Origin: an uncultured Kiritimatiellota bacterium
Lineage (GTDB): Bacteria > Verrucomicrobiota > Kiritimatiellia > RFP12 > UBA1067
Length of the DNA stretch: 45,465 bases
Direction of reading: 5' to 3'
Assembly: GCA_934654805.1 (NCBI GenBank)
Contig: CAKUGW010000009.1
Coordinates: 1 to 45,465, forward strand
Within the stretch, counting starts at the first letter, position 1. Each line of letters starts with the position of its first letter. A program made the position numbers and the translations under genes. The notes under the pieces are model-generated. The model was not told the origin of the DNA and did not search any database. It was given only the letters and a program-made list of their open reading frames with translations. Of the stretch, positions 23,201 to 30,707 are shown in pieces.

Positions 23201-24983
23201 AGATCTCCGGGAAGCGGATGTGACGTCCGAAGCGCGCACCGTCCGTGAGGCCGACCTCCAGCCGGTCGAGCAGATACGTGCGGGAAAGATGTTTGGGCTG
23301 TACGCCGCTGCTCGCCTTCCCGTAAGTGCCGAACGCCGTGCACGCGCCGCGCGCGTACCCCCGGTAGGGCACGCCGTTCCAGAGAATGTCCATGCCGCGC
23401 GTCGTGAACTCCCTGAACCCGAAGCGCGTCGAGAGGACATCGCAGACGCGGTCCTGCGCGTCCTTCAGCGTTGTCTCCAGCTCCAGGAGCGGGAACTTCT
23501 CCGGCCCCCAAAGGATCGGATTCATCCAGAGGACGCGCACGCCGTCCGCAAACGGCGGCAGCACCTCGCGTCCCTGCCGGAGGACGCGGTGCGAGACCGA
23601 ACAGCCCGCCGGGACGTCCGTCGTGACCTTGATCATGCGCCCCGTCACCGACGTCTCGACGAAGGGCCGCTTCACGAGCGCGAGGGCCGGGCGCGCCTCC
23701 AGGGACGGGTCCGTGAAGTTGACCGGGCCGCCCGGCAGGCGCCAGTCCTGGTAGGTCGGTTCGCGTTCCTTGGCGAGGTCCTCGTCGGTGTAGCGCGACA
23801 GGACGCCCTGCGCGGCAATCAAGATCTCGTTCTCGCCCGGCACGAGAGCGTCCGTGATGTCCGCCTCGACGGGCAGCTCGTACTCGGCGCGCGAGACGGC
23901 CTTGACGAGGCGGCCGTTGACGAAGATGCGCGCGTTGCTCGACAGGCGTTCGGCCTTGAAGAGGACGCGCAGCCCCGCAAAGGCCGACGGCACGGCGATG
24001 CGCCGGCGGAACCAGGCCATCTGCACCTCCTTGCCGTCCACGCGCGGGAACGTGCCGCGCGGCAGGACCGGCCGCCAGGTCGCGTCGGCCGGCGGCGTCT
24101 CGCGGAAGCGGCGCCCCTTCGGCGTGCCGTCGCCGAATCCGAACGCCCCCTCCCAGCCGCCGTCGAGGAGCACGCGCGGCCGCCGCCCGGCGAGGCGGTC
24201 ATGCGAGGCGGAAAGGAGCCGCCGCATCGTGCGGCCCGCGCCGCGCAGGGTGACGCGCACCTCGGCGCGCGTCTCGCCCGTCGGGTTGGCGGCGAAGGGG
24301 ACCGTCTTCCCGAACGTCGGATTCGCCGTCAGGTCGAGGTCGCCGCGCGCGACCTCGTTCTGCCAGTAGTCGGTGACGACGTAGGTCGCGCGCGCGTCGA
24401 GCGCGCGGCCCAGCAGCGACGTCACGTTCACGACGAGGGAGGTCGGCGTGAGCGCCGTGGCGGAGAGGTCGCAGAACGCCTCCCCCTCGATCCACTCGTT
24501 GACGCGCGGCACGACGTCGTCCGCAAGGCGCTCCTTCAGGACGCGCAGGCGCGTGAACGACGTGTCGGGGCCGAAGAACGCGACGACGTCGCCGGACTTG
24601 AGCGGCTGCTTCTCGAAGGAGAACCACTGCGCGCCGTTCCCCTCCTCCGGCACGCATGCGCGGTACGCCTGGCAGCGGCGCCCGTTGACGTACACGCGGA
24701 CATCGCGCACGAAGCGTCCGTCCGCCTTCGGGATGCCCGCGTCGATCGCCAGGTGGTAGTCGCCCGGCTCGATCCCCTCCAGCTCGATGTAGTGCGGCGC
24801 GTTGCGCGGGAAATGCGCGCGCCCCGCCTGGACGAAGCGCGCGGCAATCGGCCGGCGCGAACCGTCGTCGGCGACGGCGTACAGGTCGCCGACCGTGTAC
24901 TCCGTGCGGGCGTGCGCGGCCAGCGCCACGAGCGCGGCGGCCAGCGCGGCGGGAAACTTCGATGTCTGCGCTCTGTCCTGCAT
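20202..24983 (-). CDS. Giant secreted GH2-like glycoside hydrolase with C-terminal TPRs
   Basis: A 1593-residue exported enzyme. After a signal peptide (MQDRAQTSKFPAALAAALVA) and N-terminal beta domains, a jelly-roll segment (KAERLSSNARIFVNGRLVKAV) and a GH2-type TIM barrel follow. The acid/base Glu is in HPSIFLWYVSNE (about 656) and the probable nucleophile Glu is in PISVHETGW (about 765). Later beta domains lead to a C-terminal pair of tetratricopeptide repeats (about 1505-1590; EQGAARQRAKDLRGAIALYE, LGEPAKAAAWYRKSLD). GH2 covers beta-galactosidase, beta-mannosidase and beta-glucuronidase; the type is not decidable by eye. It is the last gene of a three-gene operon, 19 nt after the six-hairpin enzyme gene. 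AAGGGAAGG precedes the ATG. Confidence 0.83.
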   Translation of the reverse strand: MQDRAQTSKFPAALAAALVALAAHARTEYTVGDLYAVADDGSRRPIAARFVQAGRAHFPRNAPHYIELEGIEPGDYHLAIDAGIPKADGRFVRDVRVYVNGRRCQAYRACVPEEGNGAQWFSFEKQPLKSGDVVAFFGPDTSFTRLRVLKERLADDVVPRVNEWIEGEAFCDLSATALTPTSLVVNVTSLLGRALDARATYVVTDYWQNEVARGDLDLTANPTFGKTVPFAANPTGETRAEVRVTLRGAGRTMRRLLSASHDRLAGRRPRVLLDGGWEGAFGFGDGTPKGRRFRETPPADATWRPVLPRGTFPRVDGKEVQMAWFRRRIAVPSAFAGLRVLFKAERLSSNARIFVNGRLVKAVSRAEYELPVEADITDALVPGENEILIAAQGVLSRYTDEDLAKEREPTYQDWRLPGGPVNFTDPSLEARPALALVKRPFVETSVTGRMIKVTTDVPAGCSVSHRVLRQGREVLPPFADGVRVLWMNPILWGPEKFPLLELETTLKDAQDRVCDVLSTRFGFREFTTRGMDILWNGVPYRGYARGACTAFGTYGKASSGVQPKHLSRTYLLDRLEVGLTDGARFGRHIRFPEIWYDFCDEQGLPCSFTSANCPFGQMEARLLGNDFYWRTKAQSDCAMVDAYGHHPSIFLWYVSNEFWIINDRRAYDLIAPSVKALKSKDPTRFVETGSDLDCRGLTQILSTHYPIASCTLDPATWYPNMFYWRPIGQDFTVGAGMPFGQTKTIGNAHGDALIPYGTKPISVHETGWSVNIQRPHGSTRFFGDEGYCGFNTLEAHHLFVNFETFVGQRDANVSSIQPWRGGSDGTSRAMPLLDVQLVERVHAFYEGTRVAYQANVFHDIPEAESLGFFWELRDAGDRAVRTGGEALALAGCEGRRVKIAFDVPAAGRYALVYGIRGRLEKTLAVTSFARRGEEAALLRDPCVVGGDQPVTDAMLRAVEAGGKLVLLPRTEYPEGLPVTLRLTGRNAALNFTFRPDHPALKGIAREDLSLWHPNHVTGFGYFDKPASGGVKTVIEAGGPKGLVYSALVEIPYGKGTVYATRLVLNPEVNPVAAQLLRNLIALPAAGTSARGTLGVVGTRFLKPLQAWGVACAAADAADIAKNDGRFAAFFVDGRDAAAAAALRAAKGVKALVQNPDPKVWGVRLDGLPAPAWRGNAVKTAADHPELRGLTNGDFFWRKLGLGHGVENPGAVDDVSLMLEPLGTAEILGETALLYPRYLARRDGLLLSTLNMDVRQTAVKPLAERVFTTLIANLGVSVAPSRSLSLPKRLRFEPVDLTGVLNRAFVDEVENDGKGGWSDQGPENDLREFKLPAGLHDFGGVRYRIERPKSLFALTSQFRRRGNDYEQVRIDMKGKKAPWLFFLNASAWTMKLHCLSVFVEYADGSEYEILFTGGQNLRGWTDPNPGSPSEGETDTLTQLAFTVPQAHFGKASVFSTAWKNPAPAKPVRALRFQSLNRPVAMFLAISIGTPVAAEADAASTYDEAMAKRLYEQGAARQRAKDLRGAIALYERAHAADPRQLNVMNALGNCHDALGEPAKAAAWYRKSLDTDINQPHVLDYLNAAEAKTKKGRGAK

Positions 24984-25002
24984 CTTGGTGCCTTCCCTTC
25001 TC

Positions 25003-27189
25003 TCAGCGAACCTGGATCTCCAGCGTGTTGACGGCGCGGTCGAACGCCGCGTAGGGGAGAAAGCCGTCGCACGGCTTTCCGTTGAAGACCAGCGTCGCGG
25101 CCGTCCCCGCGCCCTTCATCGTGACGTTCAGCCGCCGGCCGCGCACCGCCAGGCCGCGCACGGCGAACGGCAGGCCGTCGTTCATCGGCCGGAAGCGCAG
25201 GCCGTCCGTTCCGATCTCAAGCCCGAGCCAGAGCTCCAGGGCCGAGGCGAGCCAGGCCTTCGCCGTGAAGATCTGCTTCATGCCGGGCGTGTCCTCGTAG
25301 TAGTCGAGGATGTCGGCGTTCTCGACCTCCAGCGTCTGCCCCTCGGGGTAGGTGAGGATCTTCCAGTACGAGCCGTGGATGCGCCGGAAGTCCTGGAGCG
25401 AGGCGACGTCGCGCGCGCGGTTCATCACGTTCCAGTAGTAGCGCTCGGTGACGGGGAAGTACTCGCCCTGCTGGACGCCGTCCTGCATGAAGGCCGGCGA
25501 GCGCCAGTGCAAGTTGCGGATGCCGTAGTTCGCGAGGAAGTTGTTCTTCATGAACGAGGCGATGCGCCCGATCTCCCCGCCCTTCAGGTCGAACGCCCAC
25601 GGGGAGATGTAGAGGACGTTGAACGCCTGGTGGATCGCGACGCCCTTCTTCGTCTCGCCGTCGGCCCAGTTGTAGAAGTAGCCGGCGTCCTCGTCCCAGA
25701 GCAGCCGCTCGAACGCCTCGCGGATGCGCGCGGCCTCGTCGAGGTAGCGCCGCTCGCCCGTCAGCTCGGCGAGCGCCCGCACGCCCTGGTAGAAGATCGA
25801 GTTGTCGAACGCCGAAAAGTCGTTGGCCGTCTGGCCGAGGCAGAAGGGATTGTCCGGGAACATGTCGTACCAGCGCACGAGCGCCTCGCCCGGCCGGCGC
25901 ATCTCCAGCGCGCGGTCGACGACGAGGCGCGCGAGCGGCAGGCAGCGGTCGCGCGTCGCCGCGTCGCCCGTGAGGCTGAAGTAGTTGAGGAGCAGCAGCG
26001 CGTAGAACGGCTGGGTCGGCGGGGCCAGCCGCTCCTTCACCGTGCCGGCGAAGCCGTAGTTGTAGGCGTGCATGATGCCGCCTTCGGGATGCGCCGTCTC
26101 GCGCAGGAAGTCGAGCATGCGGCGGACGCCCGCCGGCTGGCCCGCGAGGGCGAACGCATCGGCGTGGACCATCGCGTCCCATCCCCACGTCCAGTAGACG
26201 GGCGAGGCGCGGTAGGCGCCGGGGCGGCCGGCCTCGTGCGCGGCCATGACCGGCACGACGCAGCCAAGGGCCGAGTCCGTCGCGCGGTCGCCCGTCTCGA
26301 ACGTCGCGCACGTCGCGTAGACGTCGGCGAACCGCGCGTGGACGCGGTCGATGCGCGCGCCAGAGAGGTCTTCGCCGGGCCGCTCGGCGAAGACGAGGTA
26401 GTAGACGAAATCGTCGCCCGCGTCCCGCGCCTCGACGTAGAACTTGCGCTTCTGCTGGAAGCGCCAGAAGTCCGCGTCCTTCTTCTTGTCGCCCTTCAGG
26501 TAGCGGCCGTCCTGCAGCGGATAGACGGCCGGCCGGCCGAAGAGGCCCATGCTGACGGGAATCGTGACGGCCTCGTCGGCCGCCCCGCCTTCGCCCGTCT
26601 TGAGGACATCGCGGAATTCCGCCGTGAAGCGGCCCTTCGCGGCCTCCAGCCGGAAGTCGCCGTGCGTGCGGTTCGCGCGCGCCTTCCAGGAGATGCCGCT
26701 CATGATGCCGCGCGCACGGACCTTCTTCCCCTGGGGATTCGAGAGGACCCGGACGCGCTGGAAGACGGCGTTGTCGTCGAGGACGAACTCGTGGCCGAAG
26801 CGGACGCCGGCGACCGTGCATTCCGACGTGTAGCCGTAGGGATGATGCGTCGTCTTCTCGAACGTCAGGCGGTAGGGCGTCTCGTCCACGAAGACCTGCA
26901 CGCGGAAGAGCTTGCCGAAGACGCCGTTCTCGTCGGTGGCGAAGATCTCGTGGGCGCCGATGCCCTGCCCGCCGTGGAAGCTGAGGCGGCCGATCTGTCC
27001 GTTGCGGCTGACGTAGCACGAGATCCGCCCGTTCACGTACTGGTTGCGCAGCACGCCGAAGCCCCGGCTCGCATACGGCAGCGGCAGGTCGCCCGTCCAT
27101 TCGTCGATGTGGGCCGGGGCATCGGATGCGGCGCCTGCGAGGTGCGCGCCCAGGAGGACGAAGGCGAGGGGCGTCAGACGGTTGCTCAT
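25003..27189 (-). CDS. Secreted six-hairpin (alpha/alpha)6 glycosidase-like protein
   Basis: A 728-residue exported protein. The signal peptide is MSNRLTPLAFVLLGAHLAGA. An N-terminal beta-sandwich (to about 270) precedes an alpha/alpha-barrel with paired helices and motifs such as YWTWGWDAMVHADAFALAG, GGIMHAYNYG, NDFSAFDNSIFYQGVRALAE and AFMQDGVQQGEYFP. A short beta tail ends in NTLEIQVR. The architecture is that of GH63/GH37/amyloglucosidase-like clans, but the exact family was not identified. WGWDA and the later acidic residues are candidate catalytic sites. It starts with ATG three bases after the stop of the small secreted protein gene, with AAAGGAAAG upstream, and is followed at 19 nt by the GH2 gene. 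Confidence 0.72.
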   Translation of the reverse strand: MSNRLTPLAFVLLGAHLAGAASDAPAHIDEWTGDLPLPYASRGFGVLRNQYVNGRISCYVSRNGQIGRLSFHGGQGIGAHEIFATDENGVFGKLFRVQVFVDETPYRLTFEKTTHHPYGYTSECTVAGVRFGHEFVLDDNAVFQRVRVLSNPQGKKVRARGIMSGISWKARANRTHGDFRLEAAKGRFTAEFRDVLKTGEGGAADEAVTIPVSMGLFGRPAVYPLQDGRYLKGDKKKDADFWRFQQKRKFYVEARDAGDDFVYYLVFAERPGEDLSGARIDRVHARFADVYATCATFETGDRATDSALGCVVPVMAAHEAGRPGAYRASPVYWTWGWDAMVHADAFALAGQPAGVRRMLDFLRETAHPEGGIMHAYNYGFAGTVKERLAPPTQPFYALLLLNYFSLTGDAATRDRCLPLARLVVDRALEMRRPGEALVRWYDMFPDNPFCLGQTANDFSAFDNSIFYQGVRALAELTGERRYLDEAARIREAFERLLWDEDAGYFYNWADGETKKGVAIHQAFNVLYISPWAFDLKGGEIGRIASFMKNNFLANYGIRNLHWRSPAFMQDGVQQGEYFPVTERYYWNVMNRARDVASLQDFRRIHGSYWKILTYPEGQTLEVENADILDYYEDTPGMKQIFTAKAWLASALELWLGLEIGTDGLRFRPMNDGLPFAVRGLAVRGRRLNVTMKGAGTAATLVFNGKPCDGFLPYAAFDRAVNTLEIQVR

Positions 27190-27192
27190 GTG

Positions 27193-27846
27193 TCAGTTCT
27201 TTCCTTTCTTTCCGTTGGGATGTGAAGCGCGTCGCTTGCCCGGCTTTTCAGGCAGGACGGAATTGTCCGGGTCGTCGATGTAGACGAAGAAGTCGCGCCG
27301 CGCCTCGATCAGGCGCTTGTCGCGGTGCGGGCTTTCCGTCAGGGGCGTCTCCAGCCGATAGGCGAGCGCGCAGGAGAAATGCCATGTGCCGGGCCCGTAG
27401 GCCGGGCAGGCGGGAAGCGGCTCCTTCGTGCGCGGATGCACGCGCGCCCCCTCGGCCCGGGCGCCGAGATCGACGTGGAAGAAGTAGGGCCGCGGCGTGT
27501 TGTTCAGGTACTGCGCGGCATAGCGCTCGAAGTGGCGCGACGACATCTGCGTGTAGGGAGAGGCATGCGGCCGCCCGATGGAGGAGGCGAAGTCGCGCGC
27601 AGACGTGAGCGTGCAGGCCAGCACGCCGTCCCAGACCATCTTCCGGTCGTCGCGCCCGAACCATTCGACCTTCACGTCGAACGTGCGGTTCGTCCCCGCC
27701 AGCAGCGGATAGTCTTCACGCCACGTCCGCCCGCCGTCCGTCGAGAACAAGAGAGAGGCGAAGTCGATCTCCGCCGACGCCATCTGCACGGCCAGCGCGA
27801 GCGCGGCCGCCAAAAGTCTCCGGAAGCTGTCTGAAGGGCACCTCAT
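27193..27846 (-). CDS. Small secreted protein of unknown function
   Basis: A 217-residue protein with a signal peptide (MRCPSDSFRRLLAAALALAVQMASA). The mature part contains FSTDGGRTWREDYPLLAG, resembling a beta-propeller/sialidase Asp-box (S-x-D-x-G-x-T-W), and then HVDLGARAEGARVH. The tail is basic (KPGKRRASHPNGKKGKN). I do not recognise the family. It opens the operon with the six-hairpin glycosidase (3-nt gap) and the GH2 enzyme, so a role in the same glycan breakdown is likely. A GTG at 27855 is rejected as start because it touches the -10 box; the ATG at 27846 lies nine bases after it. Confidence 0.68.
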   Translation of the reverse strand: MRCPSDSFRRLLAAALALAVQMASAEIDFASLLFSTDGGRTWREDYPLLAGTNRTFDVKVEWFGRDDRKMVWDGVLACTLTSARDFASSIGRPHASPYTQMSSRHFERYAAQYLNNTPRPYFFHVDLGARAEGARVHPRTKEPLPACPAYGPGTWHFSCALAYRLETPLTESPHRDKRLIEARRDFFVYIDDPDNSVLPEKPGKRRASHPNGKKGKN

Positions 27847-27855
27847 CTGCCCCAC

Positions 27856-27864
27856 ATTGTAGCA
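27856..27864 (-). promoter_or_regulatory. Extended -10 (TGCTACAAT), near-leaderless
   Basis: The minus strand 27864-27856 reads TGCTACAAT, nine bases before the ATG at 27846. It would drive the three-gene operon with a leader of about 1-3 nt. Confidence 0.5.
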
Positions 27865-27883
27865 TAAAGACGCTCCCCGCCTC

Positions 27884-27901
27884 TACCTCTATTTTCATAG
27901 A
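27884..27901. repeat. Conserved intergenic 18-mer, copy 3
   Basis: TACCTCTATTTTCATAGA; related to 13322-13339 and 18339-18356. Here the arms pair perfectly on the minus strand: CTCTAT, loop GAAA, ATAGAG. It overlaps the stop codon of the rsmD-like fragment. Confidence 0.6.
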
Positions 27902-28092
27902 GAGCCGACGGGAAGCCGCCGCCAGATGCAGAGGCGCGTCTTGCCGTAGGTGCGGTCGCGCAGGAGATTCCAGCCCGGCGTCTCCTCCGCGCGCTGCACG
28001 GCTGTCATTTCCGCGATGAAGAGTCCGCCGGGCCGCACGACGTCGCGCTGCGGCCTCTGCGCCTCCGGCGGCTTCGCCACCTGGCCGCAGGG
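27895..28092 (-). pseudogene. rsmD: C-terminal fragment resembling an rsmD-type 16S rRNA methyltransferase
   Basis: On the minus strand one frame reads VVRPGGLFIAEMTAVQRAEE and ends ...WNLLRDRTYGKTRLCIWRRL, then a few residues and a stop at 27895. The YGxTxLxIWRR ending and the preceding strand-Glu pattern match my memory of RsmD, the 16S rRNA G966 N2-methyltransferase. No SAM-binding core is present upstream; the sequence breaks near 28095, where a candidate IS end begins. It is read as the stump of a gene cut by the IS1634-type element. Assignment rests on about 45 residues only. Confidence 0.42.
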
Positions 28093-28194
28093 GTCCGCCC
28101 GAGTTTGCCAGTTTGATTTCTGAAAAAGTCGTTTTCACCCAGTGGCGACGCGGGGTTGGCGCATATCGCCCTCATAATAATTTAGGGATACATC

Positions 28195-28950
28195 TCAGAA
28201 TGGGCTCACCGTTGCCTTCATCTCGCGGATTTCGCCGCGGGTGTAGAGCTGTGGCTTGAGTTCCATTCCGAACGCCTTGAGGATCGCGAAGATGTCGTCG
28301 CCCTTCGACTTCAGCATCTGGTAGTATTCGCCGGGAAACTCCACTCCCGGTCGCCCATGTCGAGTTCTGAGGTGACAATCTGGTAGTGGCCCATGAGTTC
28401 GTTGAACTCGTTGAGCCTCGCCTCGTCGATCATCGGCATCAGGTCGGACGAATTGACTTTTTCGCCCGTGACCTTGTTGAGATACTCCTTCTTGAGAAAG
28501 CGTCTCAGTCCCTTGCTCTGGGCGGAGGTGATGCGGTAGCTGCCGGGGTTCTCCCTGAGCTTCTGCAGGAACTCCATGAACGACCTGTTCTCGTTCTTCT
28601 CCCGTTCATAGAACGCCTTGCTCCAGTAGACGACGACCTTCTCCCTGATTTCGTGCTTCCTGCCGTTCCCGTCCTTCACGACGCGCCTGACGATGCGCGA
28701 CTTGTGGCGGAACTTCTCGCTGACGACGGTGTAGCCGTCCAGGTCGATGGCCCATGCGCGTTCGGCCTTGTCCGTCTTCCTGAGGCTTTTCGAGACGATG
28801 TAGCCGTTGCCCGCTTCGCGCACTGCGTACATGTTCGTCCCCGAGTACATGCCGCGGTCCGCGACGAGGACGAAGCGCTTGATCCCGAGGCCGCCGACTG
28901 TCTCGTTCGTCGCAGGACGAAGCGTGTGGTGGTCGAGTGCTTTGCCCGGG
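28195..28950 (-). pseudogene. IS1634-type (IS4 superfamily) transposase remnant
   Basis: The frame from about 28950 down to 28345 encodes the middle of a DDE transposase (HHTLRPATNETVGGLGIKRF, LVADRGMYSGTNMYAVREAG, YIVSKSLRK and GHYQIVTSELDMGD). It holds the second catalytic Asp in VADRG. The N-terminal half is missing: the frame runs straight into the RAYT-end repeat at 28951. After 28345 the sequence jumps to another frame that encodes the family's C-terminus (EFPGEYYQMLKSKGDDIFAI... to MKATVSPF, stop at 28195). The part with the catalytic Glu (the IEESFRI-type region) is therefore deleted. It is a dead element. Confidence 0.75.
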
Positions 28951-29006
28951 GCCGATCGGGGCTGTATCACTCGGACTGTATCACTCGTGTCTGACCCTTG
29001 GACATG
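28951..29006. repeat. RAYT right-end repeat, copy B (solo)
   Basis: 55 of 56 bases match 5962-6017, in the same orientation. No RAYT gene accompanies it. Its inner side abuts the truncated transposase reading frame. Confidence 0.9.
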
Positions 29007-29105
29007 GCCCTTTCCATGCACGTCCGACAAGCCAATCATCGCATGACAGGCGCAACAGGAACGGCATTCCTAATGTCGCCCCATGGCAGAGAGGAACTTG
29101 GTCGG

Positions 29106-30638
29106 CTAAGCGGGAATCAGGCCGTCCGTCAGCAGCGCCCGGCCGCACGCGCCGTAGCAGTTGCGCGGCGTCACCGAGAAGACGGTCGGCACGCCCTTCG
29201 GCAGCTCGTGGACGCCGAACAGGCATTCGCCGCCCGTGCCGGCACGCGATTCCGGCAAGTCGTACCCGACCGCCAGCACGGCGGCGCGCCGCACTTCCCG
29301 TCCGCCCGCAAACGCCTGCACGACGTAGTCGAAGACGCGCGACCCGGCGACGGACTCGGCCTGCGGGAACGAGACGCGCACCACCGGCCGCCCCACAAGC
29401 CCCGGCCCCGCGCACGGCGGCTCCTGCGACGGGATTTCCGCCATGGCCCGCGCCCCGGCGGCGAACTGCGGCGCCGGCCACGCCAGCCGGCGGCGGCTGA
29501 AGTCGAAGTCGCCGCCCAGGCGCGCCGGCACGGGCACGATCCAGTCAGGCCCCAGCGGCTCGTCGAACGACAGCGACCGGCGCCGGACGGCCAGGCGGTC
29601 GGCGTAGACCTCGACGAACAGGCAGCCCCGCCCGTCGTTGCCGACCTGCGGCGGACACTTCATGCGCTGGCTCGCATACTCCGGGCCATAGGGCGCGCCG
29701 CCGTTGTCGTACGGCACGCCCGGATAGCACGGGCCTGCCTCCGCAACCGACCCGCAGCCGATGGACGTGAACGCGCCCTGCCAGACGGAGCGCTCGTCGC
29801 AGAGCGTGTTGTGGGAATGCCCCGAAAGCGCGACCGCCCGGGGAAAGCCCGCCAACGCCGCGCTGGACTCCGACTCGGCGACAGCACCGCCGACCTCGCT
29901 GTAGCACGTGTGCGCCGGATGGGCGTGCTGGACGTAGAAGAAGGGGCGGTCCGCCGGCAGATCCCTCGCCAGCGCGCGGATGCCGGCGCAGATGTCCGGG
30001 CTGTGCCACGTGCCCGGGCGCGGATACTGGCAGCCGATGAACGTCACGCCCTTCACCTCGCGCCGCCAGACGAGCCGGTAGTCCTCACGGAAGATCCGCT
30101 TCCAGTTCGCCTCCAGGTGCGCACGGTCATAGTCAAGGCGAATCCGGCGCAACTCCGCATCCGGGATGCCGTCCCAAAGGCCCGGCCACTGCCCGACCTC
30201 GTGGTTGCCCGTCACCAGCAGGCGCTCGACGCGGCGGCCGTCGGCGGCGACCGACCGGGGAAAGACCTTCTCCCAGACGGCGGCCAGCGCCTCCAGCTCG
30301 CTCACGCGCCCGGTGTGCGCCATGTCGCCCGGAAAGACGACCGCGTCGGCGCCGAGCGAATCGAACCAGCGCAAGGCCCGCTCCAGGTGCCGCTCCTGAT
30401 CGGCAAGGCCACGGCTGTTGGCGTCTCCCCAGTCCTTGACGATGTGGACGTCCGACGCCACGCCAAACCGCAGCAACGGCCCTTTCCCCGCGATCTCGCC
30501 CACGTTCGCCGGCGCGCCCGGAGCCATGCCCGCGTGCGCGAAGCCGGGCGCGAGCACGGCGGCTGCGCAGCCGCCGCCCAGAAAGCCTCTCCGCGTCATC
30601 CCAGATGCGCCCTCCCGCAAAAGAATTTTCCGCAGCAT
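29106..30638 (-). CDS. Tat-exported metallophosphoesterase
   Basis: A 510-residue calcineurin-like phosphoesterase. A Tat signal, MTRRGFLGGGCAAAVLAPGF, begins at residue 14. Metal-site motifs follow in order: ASDVH (Asp 63, His 65), FPGDMAH, TGNHE, QHAHPAH and LSGHSHN. A C-terminal beta domain of about 130 residues ends at EIPSQEPPCAGP...TDGLIPA. It differs in sequence from the phosphoesterase at 11823-13253, although the plan is similar. It is the last gene of the long operon, 69 nt after the alpha-galactosidase-like gene. The ATG at 30638 is chosen because AAAGGAGG lies ten bases before it; a longer frame starting at 30677 lacks a ribosome binding site. Confidence 0.83.
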   Translation of the reverse strand: MLRKILLREGASGMTRRGFLGGGCAAAVLAPGFAHAGMAPGAPANVGEIAGKGPLLRFGVASDVHIVKDWGDANSRGLADQERHLERALRWFDSLGADAVVFPGDMAHTGRVSELEALAAVWEKVFPRSVAADGRRVERLLVTGNHEVGQWPGLWDGIPDAELRRIRLDYDRAHLEANWKRIFREDYRLVWRREVKGVTFIGCQYPRPGTWHSPDICAGIRALARDLPADRPFFYVQHAHPAHTCYSEVGGAVAESESSAALAGFPRAVALSGHSHNTLCDERSVWQGAFTSIGCGSVAEAGPCYPGVPYDNGGAPYGPEYASQRMKCPPQVGNDGRGCLFVEVYADRLAVRRRSLSFDEPLGPDWIVPVPARLGGDFDFSRRRLAWPAPQFAAGARAMAEIPSQEPPCAGPGLVGRPVVRVSFPQAESVAGSRVFDYVVQAFAGGREVRRAAVLAVGYDLPESRAGTGGECLFGVHELPKGVPTVFSVTPRNCYGACGRALLTDGLIPA

Positions 30639-30707
30639 ATTCTCGTTTCCTCCTTTACCAGTCCCCACAGATCCCACAGGTGGATGAGCCTGCCCCCGAC
30701 GGCGACC

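Noticed and set aside
27716..28138. 140-residue open frame across the rsmD-like fragment
   Set aside because: It reads through a different frame, with basic Ala/Arg sequence and no family resemblance; the fragment frame ending at 27895 has recognisable residues.
29057..29073. Terminator at the end of the long operon
   Set aside because: AGGAA and TTCCT arms form only a 5-bp stem with no T-tract, which is too weak to call.
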